Shown here one piece after another: positions 15,923 to 25,356 of a stretch of 41,715 nucleotides of DNA. Location: contig CACYRS010000025.1 of the NCBI GenBank assembly GCA_902776935.1, positions 1 through 41,715 on the forward strand, written 5' to 3'. A program made the translations under genes and the position numbers. Under the pieces are notes generated by a model, which saw only the letters and a list, made by a program, of their open reading frames with translations, did not search any database and was not told the origin of the DNA. The DNA comes from an uncultured Prevotellaceae bacterium. Lineage in GTDB: Bacteria; Bacteroidota; Bacteroidia; Bacteroidales; Bacteroidaceae. Positions within the stretch are counted from its first letter, which is position 1; each line of letters begins with the position of its first letter.

Positions 15923-16525
15923 ATGCCTAATGTTAGTATTACCACAAGAGACGTGGCTCGCGAACTTGCCCGTCGTTACAGTACAATGACTCATGAGGAG
16001 CTCGACCTCCTTGAGAGCATTCTTATACCAATGAAGTTTGCGAAGAACGAGATGATTCTCCGCGAGGGAGAGACGTGTACGAATATCTATTGGGTTGTCA
16101 AAGGACTGGTGCGTCAGTTTTATTATAAGAACAGTAAGGAACTGACGGAGTATATGGCAACAGAAAACAATATTGTGATGTGTATTGAGAGCCTGTTCCG
16201 TGAGCAGCCTTCTCAGTTGCAGATTAAGGCTCTTGAACCAACGGTACTTATCGCATTGCCAAAGGCAGACCTTGAGGCTGTGGCGATGAAGAGTGTGAAC
16301 ATACAGATTCTGTATCGTAAGATTCTTGAGGAGTCGCTGATACTATCCCAGCATCATGCTGATATGCTGCGCTTTGAGAGCGCTCAGGATCGTTATGCCA
16401 AGCTGGTGAAGAATCAGCCTCAGCTGGTACTCAGGGCTCCGTTGGTATATATCGCAAGTTATCTGCAGATGACACCAGAGACTCTTTCTAGAGTTCGCAC
16501 AGCAACACTGATGGAAGGGAAATAG
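15923..16525 (+). CDS. Crp/Fnr family transcriptional regulator
   Basis: A 200-residue regulator with an N-terminal cyclic-nucleotide-binding-type beta barrel (PMKFAKNEMILREGETCTNIYWVVKGLVRQFY, residues about 37-70), a long dimerisation helix (about 125-160) and a short C-terminal helix-turn-helix ([17 protein letters not shown]). No cysteine cluster of the FNR iron-sulphur type is seen and the cAMP-binding residues are not evident, so the signal is unknown. It follows lepA. Its last 38 bases overlap the end of the converging ABC gene, with no terminator between them. Confidence 0.85.
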   Translation: MPNVSITTRDVARELARRYSTMTHEELDLLESILIPMKFAKNEMILREGETCTNIYWVVKGLVRQFYYKNSKELTEYMATENNIVMCIESLFREQPSQLQIKALEPTVLIALPKADLEAVAMKSVNIQILYRKILEESLILSQHHADMLRFESAQDRYAKLVKNQPQLVLRAPLVYIASYLQMTPETLSRVRTATLMEGK

Positions 16526-17942
16526 AGTGATCTATACATCTTGGCAGCTCCTCCTGATAGTGGGTAACATATATCAGAGTGACCTCAGGATTCTTACAGT
16601 AATCATCAACGATATCCTTTACCATCTTACGGTTAATGTCATCAAGACCATGAAGGGGCTCATCGAGAATCAGAAGGTCGGGCTCTTTTACAAAGGCCCT
16701 TGCTAATAGCACAAGTCGCTGTTCACCGCTCGACATCTCATGGAACTTCCTGTCTTCAAGGTTCCCGATGCCAAAGACTTTGAGCCATTTGCGGCATTGT
16801 ATCTTCTCATCCTCTTTGGGTCGAGTATATAGTCCTATTGTATCTTTCAGACCACTTGCCACAATCTCTATCGAAGGGATGTTCTGCTTATAACTGCGAT
16901 GCATCTCGGGAGATACGTATCCGATATGTTTCTTGATGTCCCATATGCTCTCTCCCGAACCTCGCTTATGCCCGAACAAGGAAATATTACAAGCATAACT
17001 TTGTGGATTATCCGCACATACAAGGGAGAGTAGGGTGGACTTTCCGCTTCCATTCTGTCCCGACAGCGCCCAGTGCTCTCCCTGCATAACTGTCCAGTCA
17101 AGATCCTTAAGGATAGTCCTCGCACCATAGCGGATGGTGACGTGGTTGAAGTGAATGATGGGGAGGTTAGAGTTTAGAGTGTAGAGTGTAGAGTTCTTGC
17201 TACCGGAGGGACGCAAGAACTCTCCACTTTCCACTCTCCACTTTCCACTATTCACTTTAGGCATCACTCGTAAATCCTTTACCTCCACAATATGCGTAAT
17301 AAACTCCGGTATTTCATCCGTCTTGGCAAGCACCAGTATTATCTGCAGCTCTTGCTCCTGAGCAAGCATCCTAAGTAACTCTTTGAGCTGTTCTCTTGTA
17401 TCCTTATCCAGACCGATAAACGGATTCTCCATTATCAGCACCTTCGGATTGGTAAAGAGCGATGATGCCAGCTTGTATTTCCTCAGTTCTCCACTCGACA
17501 ACAGAATGATATATTTGTCGAGCAAAGGCTCAAGATGAAATATCTCATATATATGTTTCTGTAGTGCTCTGCGCTCGGGAGTATCTTCTCCAGCCAACTG
17601 ATAAGCCTCTTCGAGTTTGTTGCCTACAGTAGGTGTCTCCTCGTCTATCTCCATCTGGTTCCAGCGCTGCTGAAGGAAATAGGTCCTGTCGTTATCTCCT
17701 CCGTAAGTATCGCGGAAAGAGATATATTTCAGTTTGTTGTACGGCTCATCAAACCCATATCTCACCATATCGGGAAAAGCAGGATGTTTGCCTGTGAGCA
17801 TATCCACAAACATGGTCTTTCCTGCACCATTCCTTCCGATGATGGCTATATGTTCACCTTCCTCCAAACAGAAGTTTACAGGCTCAGCCATCGACCACTC
17901 GGGTTTTCGGGCCATTGCATTGATGAGTTCAATCGTCTTCAT
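16488..17942 (-). CDS. ABC transporter-type ATPase with two nucleotide-binding domains, ModF-like
   Basis: A 484-residue protein starting at 17942 ([10 protein letters not shown]), overlapping the end of ruvC by 14 bases. Domain 1: Walker A GRNGAGKT, signature LLSSGELRK, Walker B VLIMENPF, with Asn after Glu in place of the canonical DEP. Domain 2: Walker A GQNGSGKS, signature MSSGEQR, Walker B LLILDEP, H-loop YVTHY. Two fused NBDs without membrane segments and a degenerate first Walker B recall ModF/PhrA-type ATPases; the transported substrate, if any, is unknown. Residues about 229-260 ([18 protein letters not shown]...TLYTLNSNL), between the domains, are encoded by a palindromic heptad element (17161-17265). 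The 3' end overlaps the converging regulator gene by 38 bases. Confidence 0.85.
   Translation of the reverse strand: MKTIELINAMARKPEWSMAEPVNFCLEEGEHIAIIGRNGAGKTMFVDMLTGKHPAFPDMVRYGFDEPYNKLKYISFRDTYGGDNDRTYFLQQRWNQMEIDEETPTVGNKLEEAYQLAGEDTPERRALQKHIYEIFHLEPLLDKYIILLSSGELRKYKLASSLFTNPKVLIMENPFIGLDKDTREQLKELLRMLAQEQELQIILVLAKTDEIPEFITHIVEVKDLRVMPKVNSGKWRVESGEFLRPSGSKNSTLYTLNSNLPIIHFNHVTIRYGARTILKDLDWTVMQGEHWALSGQNGSGKSTLLSLVCADNPQSYACNISLFGHKRGSGESIWDIKKHIGYVSPEMHRSYKQNIPSIEIVASGLKDTIGLYTRPKEDEKIQCRKWLKVFGIGNLEDRKFHEMSSGEQRLVLLARAFVKEPDLLILDEPLHGLDDINRKMVKDIVDDYCKNPEVTLIYVTHYQEELPRCIDHSISLPSVLLCEL
17161..17265. repeat. Palindromic heptad element inside the double ABC gene
   Basis: Core stem: 17186-17200 pairs with 17213-17227 (14 of 15, inner 10 bp GAGTTCTTGC/GCAAGAACTC perfect) around the 12-base loop TACCGGAGGGAC. 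Outside the stem, GTAGAGT-type heptads run leftward and CTCTCCA/CTTTCCA heptads run rightward, so the arms stay roughly complementary. On the minus strand the core reads CCGGTAGCAAGAACTCT, shared with the feoB element. It is read through in frame and forms an inter-domain linker. Confidence 0.75.
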
Positions 17943-18507
17943 TCTTTGTCTTACGCTTAGAAACTTTGTCTTGGTTCTTGTTAATAAAGTCCTTCCACCC
18001 GCGATATTTAACATCACTCTCAGGACGGCCCATCTGGAGATAGTGGCAATAGGCAGCGGCAAGAGCGTCGGTGGCATCCATAAACTTTCCCATCTCCTCA
18101 TTAGGGATCTTCAGTAGTCGCTGTAACATCCCAGCCACCTGTTCTTTCGATGCTCCTCCATTACCCGTAAGAGCCATTTTTATCTTCATCGGAGCATACT
18201 CGTGGATAGGTACCCCATGATGGATAGCAGCCGCGATAGCCGTACCCTGAGCCCTTCCAAGCTTTAGCATCGACTGTACGTTCTTCCCGAAGAAAGGAGC
18301 CTCAATGGCCATCTCGTCAGGCAGGAAACCATCGATGATGCTTGTTACCCTCTCAAAGATATGTCCAAGTTTCAGATAAGCATCAGGAAACTTCCTCAGG
18401 TCGATAACCCCCATAGTCATCATCTGTGCCTTGCCGTCAGTAACCTTCAGCAAGCCATATCCCATGAGATTCGTTCCGGGGTCGATTCCAAGGATGATTT
18501 TTTCCAT
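17929..18507 (-). CDS. ruvC: Holliday junction endonuclease RuvC
   Basis: A 192-residue nuclease that resolves Holliday junctions with RuvAB. The four acidic catalytic residues are in GIDPGTN (Asp near residue 7), [10 protein letters not shown] (Glu near 69) and [12 protein letters not shown] (two Asp near 139-142). The lysine-rich C-terminus ([21 protein letters not shown]) overlaps the start of the ABC gene by 14 bases, so the two are translationally coupled. Upstream, feoB ends 38 bases away across a repeat. Confidence 0.96.
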   Translation of the reverse strand: MEKIILGIDPGTNLMGYGLLKVTDGKAQMMTMGVIDLRKFPDAYLKLGHIFERVTSIIDGFLPDEMAIEAPFFGKNVQSMLKLGRAQGTAIAAAIHHGVPIHEYAPMKIKMALTGNGGASKEQVAGMLQRLLKIPNEEMGKFMDATDALAAAYCHYLQMGRPESDVKYRGWKDFINKNQDKVSKRKTKNEDD

Positions 18508-18508
18508 A

Positions 18509-18560
18509 CTTTGAGCTTTGAACTTTGAGCTTTATGATTAGACCATTAACCAATAACCAA
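18509..18560. repeat. Heptad-type repeats at the feoB/ruvC junction
   Basis: Two kinds of string adjoin: TTTGAGC/TTTGAAC units (about 18513-18534) and AACCATT/AACCAAT units (about 18541-18560). The second block provides the last codons (LVIG) and the stop codon of FeoB. Confidence 0.6.
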
Positions 18561-21017
18561 TGAGCCTATCTGGTAGACGAGGGCGGAGACTATCCAGGCT
18601 ACTGCTGAAGTGTAGAATGCTGCAAAGCCTGCCCAGCGCCAGGAGCCAGTCTCATTCTTGATTGCTACGATAGTGGCGATACAGGGGAAGTAGAGTAATA
18701 TAAATATAAGGTACGCGTACGAGGCCAACGGGGTTATTCCCTCTTTCATCATTGCCTGACGCAGATGGGTATATTTCTCTGTATCTTCGCTGAAGTCATC
18801 ATCTTCACCAAAGGAGTCATCACCAGAGTAGAGCACACCGATAGAAGAAGCCACAATCTCCTTTGCGCCAACACCACAAATCAGACTGACATCAAGTTTC
18901 CAGTTGAATCCCTGAGGCATGAAGACAGGCTCTATTGTCTTACCCATACGACCGATATAACTCTGTTCCTGCTGTTGTTCGCGTGACAGCTCTTCATTAT
19001 GTGGGAAATATCCTAAAGCCCATACGATGATGGAGGCCACAAGGATGATACCTCCCATCTTCTTCAGATACTCCTTACCTTTCTCCCAAGTGTGACGCAT
19101 GATGGCTTTGCCTGTAGGCCAGCGATAGGGTGGGAGCTCCATCACGAAAGGTGTGTCCTCACCTTTGATGACAAGCGAAGAGAAGATCTTGCTGACGATA
19201 ACCGCTACAACTATTCCTATGACATAGAGCGATAGCATCACCCATGAGCGACAGTGCAGTGAGAAGAATGTGCCTGCTATCATGATATATATCGGCAGAC
19301 GGGCTGAGCAACTCATAAAGGGCAGTATCATCATCGTGATGATCCTTGATCTGCGGCTCTCGATGGTTCTCGTTGCCATAATCGCAGGGACATTACATCC
19401 GAAGCCCATAATCAGAGGGATAAACGATTTTCCGTGCAGTCCCATCTGGTGCATCAGTTTATCCATGATGAATGCTGCTCGGGCCATATATCCGGAGTCT
19501 TCCATCAATGAGATGAAGAAATAGAGTATCAGGATCTGTGGGAGGAATACTATAACACTTCCCACACCACCTATCACTCCTTCTATGAGCATTGCCTTCA
19601 GTGGTCCGTCTGTCATCGTGGCTCCGATATAGTCTCCTAACCAGGCAACACCTTCCTCTATCCAGTCCATAGGATACTGACCCAGAGAGAATGTTGTCTG
19701 GAACATCACGAAGAGTATCATGAAGAATATCGGAAATCCGAAGTACTTATGCGATAGCACTGCATCTATCATATGAGTGGTGTGATAGGTGTCTTCCTTG
19801 CTTCCGGTCTTATATCCAGCCTCTCTGAGTGCACCATTAATAAAACCGTATTTGGCATCCATGATAGCCGTCTCAGAGTCGTTGCCTGTCTCTTCCTTAA
19901 CACGTGTTGAGGCTTTGTCGCGCTCTGTGGTGAGGTTGTGGAAGTCATGCATACGATTCTCTCCCTGCATGTGATGCCCCAGATAGTCGAGCACCTGACT
20001 GTCATGTTCCAGAAGCTTCAGCGACAGATATCGGGTAGAATAGTGCTGGGTGATATGTTCATCAGCCTTGAGGTATTTCTGGATATGTGCGATACCGTCT
20101 TCTATTTCATGGCCATAGTTGATATGCAGGTGACGTGCAGCCTTGCTTGTACCCTCATATACCTGAATGACAGCCTTGAAGAGCTCCTTTACTCCATCAC
20201 CATTCTTAAATGAGGTGGGAATCATCGGCATACCAAACAACTTGCTCAGTGTCTCGATGTTAACATTGTCGCCTCTTCGCTCAAACTCATCATACATGTT
20301 CAGGGCACAAACCATACATATGTTCATATCCACCAACTGAGTGGTGAGATAGAGGTTACGTTCAAGATTTGAGGAGTCGATGACGTTTATTACCACATCA
20401 GGCATTTTCTCTGTGAGATGCTCTCTGACATAGAGTTCCTCTGGGGAATAACAGCTCAGAGAATATGTTCCCGGCAGGTCGGTGAGGTTAAACTCATATC
20501 CGAAGAACGATGCATGAGCCTCTGTGGCATCAACAGTGACACCGGAGTAGTTTCCCACATGTCCGTGAGCTCCGGAAGCGTAATTAAAGAGTGATGTCTT
20601 TCCACAGTTAGGGTTACCTACGAGGGCAACGTTGATAGTACGACGCTCTTTCTTTGCGATGTGCTGGAGGTAGTCGTCTTCGTGGAGTGGAGAGTGTAGA
20701 GTGGATAGTTTAGAGTTTGCTACCGCTCCGCAGGATTCTTCAATGATAGAATCTGCAGCGGTAGCAAACTCTAAACTATCAGTTCTAAACTCTAAACTAC
20801 TAACAACTTCAATCATCTCTGCCTCATGATGCCTGAGACTTACCTCATAGCCCATAAGTTTATACTTCACAGGGTCTTGCAGTGGAGCATTAAGCAACAC
20901 CTCCACTTCTTTGCCTTTGATGAATCCCATCTCGATGATTCGTTTACGGAATCCGCCATGTCCTAACACTTTGACGATAATACCTTTCTCGCCAGTCTTT
21001 AAATCCGATAGTTTCAT
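18546..21017 (-). CDS. feoB: Fused FeoA-FeoB ferrous iron transporter
   Basis: An 823-residue inner-membrane Fe(II) importer. The start at 21017 gives MKLSDLKTGEKGIIVKVLG, the FeoA SH3-like domain (1-72). Residues 73-112 are an unusual linker encoded by a palindromic heptad element. The G domain follows: GNPNCGKTS (G1, near 134), DLPGTYSLS (G3), NMYD-type G4. The C-terminal half has two GATE/nucleoside-recognition regions and about eight membrane helices, with the conserved GFGCNVPAIMATR and CGVGAKEIVAS motifs. FeoA-FeoB fusion is usual in Bacteroidetes. The gene has a good promoter 9 bases upstream of the start and leads a unit with ruvC and the double ABC gene. The final LVIG codons lie in a repeat. 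Confidence 0.95.
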   Translation of the reverse strand: MKLSDLKTGEKGIIVKVLGHGGFRKRIIEMGFIKGKEVEVLLNAPLQDPVKYKLMGYEVSLRHHEAEMIEVVSSLEFRTDSLEFATAADSIIEESCGAVANSKLSTLHSPLHEDDYLQHIAKKERRTINVALVGNPNCGKTSLFNYASGAHGHVGNYSGVTVDATEAHASFFGYEFNLTDLPGTYSLSCYSPEELYVREHLTEKMPDVVINVIDSSNLERNLYLTTQLVDMNICMVCALNMYDEFERRGDNVNIETLSKLFGMPMIPTSFKNGDGVKELFKAVIQVYEGTSKAARHLHINYGHEIEDGIAHIQKYLKADEHITQHYSTRYLSLKLLEHDSQVLDYLGHHMQGENRMHDFHNLTTERDKASTRVKEETGNDSETAIMDAKYGFINGALREAGYKTGSKEDTYHTTHMIDAVLSHKYFGFPIFFMILFVMFQTTFSLGQYPMDWIEEGVAWLGDYIGATMTDGPLKAMLIEGVIGGVGSVIVFLPQILILYFFISLMEDSGYMARAAFIMDKLMHQMGLHGKSFIPLIMGFGCNVPAIMATRTIESRRSRIITMMILPFMSCSARLPIYIMIAGTFFSLHCRSWVMLSLYVIGIVVAVIVSKIFSSLVIKGEDTPFVMELPPYRWPTGKAIMRHTWEKGKEYLKKMGGIILVASIIVWALGYFPHNEELSREQQQEQSYIGRMGKTIEPVFMPQGFNWKLDVSLICGVGAKEIVASSIGVLYSGDDSFGEDDDFSEDTEKYTHLRQAMMKEGITPLASYAYLIFILLYFPCIATIVAIKNETGSWRWAGFAAFYTSAVAWIVSALVYQIGSLVIG
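20682..20811. repeat. Palindromic heptad element inside feoB
   Basis: Arms 20704-20727 and 20757-20780 are perfect 24-bp inverted copies (GATAGTTTAGAGTTTGCTAC... and its complement). Inside them GCAGGATTCT/AGAATCTGC pair with one bulge around TCAATGA, giving a 77-bp hairpin. Heptads flank both sides (AGAGTGT/AGAGTGG on the left, TCTAAAC on the right). It encodes residues 73-112 of FeoB without breaking the frame. Core shared with 9690 and 17161: CGGTAGCAAACTCT. Confidence 0.85.
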
Positions 21018-21025
21018 AACGCCTG

Positions 21026-21033
21026 CAAAGTTA
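21026..21033 (-). promoter_or_regulatory. -7 promoter element of feoB
   Basis: Reads TAACTTTG on the minus strand, 9 bases before the feoB ATG, giving a very short leader. Confidence 0.75.
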
Positions 21034-21082
21034 CGGATTATTTTTGTGCAACTTGGTTGCAACAATGGTCAAAAGGCTCAAA

Positions 21083-21100
21083 ATACCTAAAAGTAGGTAT
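21083..21100 (-). terminator. Possible weak terminator after ABC ATPase gene
   Basis: ATACCT/AGGTAT, a 6-bp hairpin with a 6-base loop, directly follows the stop of the 21102 gene on the minus strand, then TTTGAG. It is AT-rich and weak, so readthrough into feoB is possible. Confidence 0.35.
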
Positions 21101-21101
21101 C

Positions 21102-21812
21102 TTAAGCCTCTGCTTCAGCCTCAAAGTAATTCTCGAGCTCTGCCTTTGCACTTCCCTCATTGTTGGGCAGGTCGCGAATGATCTGACCTTTCTCCAACAG
21201 GGCTATACGTGTAGATATATCTACTGTATGTGCGAGGTTATGACTCGATATCAGCAGTGTGGCGTTGTTCTGTTTGGCATAGTCAGTGAGCACATGCTTC
21301 AGTACATTCTGCGATGACGGGTCGAGGAAGTTGAATGGCTCATCGAGAATCACGAGCTTTGGTCTCATGAAGAGGGCAGAGATGATACCTACCTTCTGTT
21401 TGTTACCGGCAGAGAGGTTACGTATCAGTTTCTTCTGTCCGAAGATCTCTCCTCCGGCAAGTTTCTCAAAGTCCTTCAAGCGCTCATCCACCTGTTCCTG
21501 AGGGATATTGTTGATCTTGCCCAGGAAGGCGAAATACTCCTCTGGGGTGAGGAAGTCGATGAGGAAGCCGTCATCGATATATGCCCCAGTGTTGTCTTTC
21601 CATTCCTCACTGTCGGCAGGGTTGATGCCATCGATGGTTACTGTTCCCTCATCAGGCTTCAACAGGTCGAGAATCATCCTGAACAGTGTGGTCTTACCGG
21701 CACCATTGTTTCCAACCAGTCCGAGTATATCTCCATCGTTCACCACAAACTCTGGGATATCACTCGCTACAGTCTTTCCAAATGCCTTCTTTAAATTATT
21801 AACGGATATCAT
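21102..21812 (-). CDS. ABC transporter ATP-binding protein
   Basis: A 236-residue single nucleotide-binding subunit: Walker A GNNGAGKTT (near residue 34), Q-loop region, signature NLSAGNKQKVG, Walker B LVILDEPFNFLD, H-loop SSHN. No membrane partner is encoded next to it. The acidic C-terminus (AELENYFEAEAEA) and the type resemble the YhaQ/BcrA-like drug or export ATPases. It starts 22 bases after secA across a TTATCAT-type repeat and is probably cotranscribed with secA. Confidence 0.85.
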   Translation of the reverse strand: MISVNNLKKAFGKTVASDIPEFVVNDGDILGLVGNNGAGKTTLFRMILDLLKPDEGTVTIDGINPADSEEWKDNTGAYIDDGFLIDFLTPEEYFAFLGKINNIPQEQVDERLKDFEKLAGGEIFGQKKLIRNLSAGNKQKVGIISALFMRPKLVILDEPFNFLDPSSQNVLKHVLTDYAKQNNATLLISSHNLAHTVDISTRIALLEKGQIIRDLPNNEGSAKAELENYFEAEAEA

Positions 21813-21834
21813 ATTTTCATTTATCCTTTATCAT
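21813..21834. repeat. TTATCAT-type repeat between secA and ABC gene
   Basis: Three imperfect units (TTCATTTATCCTTTATCATT) make up the entire intergenic gap. Similar strings lie at 25343, 28231 and 38953. Confidence 0.5.
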
Positions 21835-24800
21835 TTAAACGATTCCTTTGCCATGACAGTTCTTAAACTTCTTTCCTGATCCACAAGGACAAGGATCATT
21901 TCTTCCAGGAAGCTTGTCCTTGATGATTGGTGTACGAGGCTGTTGTGCTCGTGTATCATGCTGAGCTGCTGCCTGTTGGTTCTTGTCAACAAGCTGTTCC
22001 TCGCCCACCTGTTGCTTTGACTCAGTATACTGCTGACGCTGTGTCCTCTGTTCAGGAGCAGCCTCCTGAACCTGTTGCATCTCAGGAATCTGTGCACGGG
22101 TGAGGATGCTGCAGATACGGTTATACATCTCATTGATCATAGCATCCCATACCTTTGCACTCTCAAGTTTGAAGATCAGGAGCGGGTCTTTCTGCTCGTA
22201 AGATGCATTCTGTACTGAGTGCTTCAACTCATCCAACTGACGGAGGTTCTCCTTCCATGAGTCGTCGATGATATGCAGGAGGATACTCTTCTCAAACTCC
22301 TTCACAACACTCTTAGACTCTGTCTCGTAGGCCTCCTTGAGGTTACATGGGATATTAAACATCCTTCTTCCATCAGTGATAGGTACCATGATACGCTCGT
22401 ACATATGTCCCTGATTCTCATATACCTGTTGGATGATAGGCTGGGCAACAGTCTGTATACGCTCTGTCTTACGGTTGAAGTTGCCGATGGCAGCCTGGAA
22501 GGCATTCTCTGTTAGCACGTCTCTTGGCTGGTCGATAAACTCTTCGCTTGTAAATGGAACCTCCATAGAGAGAACATGCATAAACTCTTCCTTCACTCCC
22601 TGATAGTCACCGGAGTTCTCGATGATATTCACTACACGGTCCCAGATGATGTTTGAGATATCCATACCGATACGCTCACCCATAAGAGCATGACGACGCT
22701 TCTCATAGATTACGGTACGCTGTTTGTTCATCACATCATCATATTCGATAAGACGCTTACGGATACCGAAGTTGTTCTCCTCAACCTTCTTCTGTGCTCT
22801 CTCGATACTCTTGGAGATCATTGGTGATTCGATCATCTCACCATCCTTGAATCCTAAGCGGTCCATCACTGAGGCAATACGCTCAGAGGCAAACAGACGC
22901 ATCAGCTTATCCTCGAGAGATACATAGAATACAGAACTTCCCGGGTCTCCCTGACGACCTGCACGACCTCTTAACTGACGGTCTACACGACGGCTCTCAT
23001 GACGCTCTGTACCGATGATGGCAAGACCTCCTGCTGCCTTTACCTCAGGAGAGAGTTTGATATCGGTACCACGACCAGCCATGTTGGTAGCGATGGTGAC
23101 AGCACCCTTACCATTAGTGCTCTGACCTGCGAGAGCAACGATGTCTGCCTCCTTCTGGTGCAACTTGGCATTCAGCACCTGGTGGGGGATACCTTCTCTC
23201 TTACCTGTCTCTGGATTAACATACATATCGAGCATACGACTCAGAAGCTCTGAGATCTCCACAGATGTAGTACCAATCAGAGTAGGACGACCGGCATCTC
23301 TCATTCTTACTATCTCATCGATTACGGCCTTATATTTCTCACGGGCAGTCTTGTATACTCGGTCATCCTGGTCATTACGGATAACAGGACGGTTGGTCGG
23401 AATCTCAACAACATCGAGTTTGTAGATATCCCAGAACTCACCAGCCTCAGTAGAGGCGGTACCTGTCATACCGGCCAGTTTGTGGTACATACGGAAGTAG
23501 TTCTGCAGTGTGATAGTGGCGAATGTCTGTGTGGCAGCCTCTACCTTCACATGCTCTTTAGCCTCTACAGCCTGGTGCAGACCATCACTCCATCTGCGAC
23601 CTTCCATGATACGACCAGTCTGTTCATCAACGATCTTTACCTCTCCGTCGATGACAACATACTCATCATCCTTATTAAACATACAGTATGCCTTCAACAA
23701 CTGCTGGAGGGTGTGAACTCGCTCACTCTGAACAGCGTAGTGGTTCATCATCTCGTCTTTCTTGTCGAGACGCTCCTGATCTGTGAGACCTGTCTCTGCC
23801 TCAAGAGCTGAGAGGTCGGAGGTGATGTCAGGCAATACGAAGAGCTCTGCATCATTAACCTGTTTTGCGAGCCATCCTGTACCCTTGTCTGTGAGGTCAC
23901 AGGAGTTAAGCTTCTCATCAACAACGAAATACAGTGGCTCAATAGCCTCTGGCATCCTACGGTTGTTGTTCTCCATGTATATCTCCTCGGTCTTCAGCAT
24001 TCCTGCCTTGATACCTTCCTCAGAGAGATACTTGATGAGGGGCTTGTTCTTTGGCAGAGCCTTATGAGAACGATAGAGCGACAGGAATCCTGCATCGAGT
24101 TTCTCCTGACCCTCTTTCTTGTTGCCTTCCTCAATGAGTCTGTTACCCTCAGTGATAAGACTCTTTGCCTCAGCAAGATACTGAGTAGCCAACTGACGCT
24201 GGACACCTACCAGACGCTCTACCAGTGGCTGATACTCCTCAAACATCTGGTCGTCACCCTTAGGAATAGGACCAGAGATAATCAGAGGTGTACGGGCATC
24301 ATCAATCAACACAGAGTCAACCTCATCGACGATGGCGTAGTTATGTGAACGCTGTACGAGGTCCTGTGGCGAGATGGCCATATTGTCACGCAGGTAGTCG
24401 AAACCAAACTCATTGTTGGTACCGAAGGTGATGTCTGCCTGATAAGCCTTACGACGATCCTCAGAGTTAGGCTGGTGCTTGTCGATACAGTCTACTGAGA
24501 GCCCATGGAACATATAGAGCGGCCCCATCCACTCAGAGTCACGCTTAGCCAGATAGTCGTTCACTGTTACCACATGAACACCATTACCTGTAAGTGCATT
24601 CAGGAACACAGGGAGGGTAGCCACAAGGGTCTTACCTTCACCAGTGGCCATCTCGGCAATCTTACCCTGATGGAGAACGACACCTCCAAACAACTGTACA
24701 TCGTAGTGTATCATCTCCCATTTCAGGTCATTACCTCCTGCTGTCCAGTGGTTATGATATATGGCCTTGTCTCCATCGATGGTGATAAAGTCCTTTTTAG

Positions 24801-25224
24801 GATCTCCGGCCAGTTCTCTATCAAAGTCTGTGGCTGTGACGATCGTCTCTTCGTTCTCTGCGAAACGTCTTGCTGTCTCTTTTACGATAGCAAACACCTC
24901 GGGCATCACCTCATCAAGTGCTTTCTCATAGATGTCAAGCACCTCTTTCTCTATCTTGTCGATCTGTGCGAAGATATCTGCACGCTCATCGATAGGTGTA
25001 TCCTCGATCTTTGCCTTCAGCTCGGCAATTCGGTTCTTCTGCTCAGTAGCAGAACTCTGTACTTGTTGCTGTAACTCCTTCGTACGCTGACGAAGTGCGT
25101 CATTGTCTAATGCTTCTATCTTTGGCGACACTGCCTTAACCTTCTCTACGAGTGGCTGGATGAGTTTCATGTCCCTGGAACTCTTGTCACCGAACAATGA
25201 CTTTAAAATCTTATTAAAATTCAT
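21835..25224 (-). CDS. secA: Preprotein translocase ATPase SecA
   Basis: A 1129-residue motor that drives secretion through SecYEG. The start at 25224 ([18 protein letters not shown]) follows its promoter, whereas an in-frame ATG at 25320 lies upstream of it. Motifs: Walker [28 protein letters not shown] (DEAD-type box), the [12 protein letters not shown] helicase motif VI region and [28 protein letters not shown]. The C-terminus carries a Gln-rich linker and the SEC-C zinc site [15 protein letters not shown]. The length, longer than E. coli SecA because of insertions in the NBD, is usual for Bacteroidetes. Confidence 0.97.
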   Translation of the reverse strand: MNFNKILKSLFGDKSSRDMKLIQPLVEKVKAVSPKIEALDNDALRQRTKELQQQVQSSATEQKNRIAELKAKIEDTPIDERADIFAQIDKIEKEVLDIYEKALDEVMPEVFAIVKETARRFAENEETIVTATDFDRELAGDPKKDFITIDGDKAIYHNHWTAGGNDLKWEMIHYDVQLFGGVVLHQGKIAEMATGEGKTLVATLPVFLNALTGNGVHVVTVNDYLAKRDSEWMGPLYMFHGLSVDCIDKHQPNSEDRRKAYQADITFGTNNEFGFDYLRDNMAISPQDLVQRSHNYAIVDEVDSVLIDDARTPLIISGPIPKGDDQMFEEYQPLVERLVGVQRQLATQYLAEAKSLITEGNRLIEEGNKKEGQEKLDAGFLSLYRSHKALPKNKPLIKYLSEEGIKAGMLKTEEIYMENNNRRMPEAIEPLYFVVDEKLNSCDLTDKGTGWLAKQVNDAELFVLPDITSDLSALEAETGLTDQERLDKKDEMMNHYAVQSERVHTLQQLLKAYCMFNKDDEYVVIDGEVKIVDEQTGRIMEGRRWSDGLHQAVEAKEHVKVEAATQTFATITLQNYFRMYHKLAGMTGTASTEAGEFWDIYKLDVVEIPTNRPVIRNDQDDRVYKTAREKYKAVIDEIVRMRDAGRPTLIGTTSVEISELLSRMLDMYVNPETGKREGIPHQVLNAKLHQKEADIVALAGQSTNGKGAVTIATNMAGRGTDIKLSPEVKAAGGLAIIGTERHESRRVDRQLRGRAGRQGDPGSSVFYVSLEDKLMRLFASERIASVMDRLGFKDGEMIESPMISKSIERAQKKVEENNFGIRKRLIEYDDVMNKQRTVIYEKRRHALMGERIGMDISNIIWDRVVNIIENSGDYQGVKEEFMHVLSMEVPFTSEEFIDQPRDVLTENAFQAAIGNFNRKTERIQTVAQPIIQQVYENQGHMYERIMVPITDGRRMFNIPCNLKEAYETESKSVVKEFEKSILLHIIDDSWKENLRQLDELKHSVQNASYEQKDPLLIFKLESAKVWDAMINEMYNRICSILTRAQIPEMQQVQEAAPEQRTQRQQYTESKQQVGEEQLVDKNQQAAAQHDTRAQQPRTPIIKDKLPGRNDPCPCGSGKKFKNCHGKGIV

Positions 25225-25289
25225 CTGTATATTTTTTATTTTTTTATTTCTTATTTTTAATTTTTTATTTGCTTTGCATAAAGCGGCTG

Positions 25290-25297
25290 CAAAGGTA
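25290..25297 (-). promoter_or_regulatory. -7 promoter element of secA
   Basis: Reads TACCTTTG on the minus strand, 65 bases before the secA ATG. The leader (25225-25280) is almost pure T/A with ATTTTTT-type repeats on the plus strand. Confidence 0.8.
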
Positions 25298-25337
25298 CAA
25301 ATAATATTTGTAAAGTCCAAATGATTTTTGGCTTTTT

Positions 25338-25356
25338 ACGTTTATCATTTATTCTT
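25338..25356. repeat. TTATCAT-type repeat at the end of the phosphatase-like gene
   Basis: GTTTATCATTTATTCTT adjoins the stop codon of the 25357 gene. It belongs to the same string type as 21813 and 28231. Confidence 0.4.

Noticed and set aside
15485-15994. 169-codon minus-strand open frame over the end of lepA
   Set aside because: It crosses two real plus-strand genes, has a random composition and no promoter.
17161-17265. Reading the heptad region as a CRISPR-like array or as a gene boundary between two separate ABC genes
   Set aside because: Units are about 7 bp with no spacers, and the frame continues without stop between the two ATPase domains, so neither an array nor two genes is needed.
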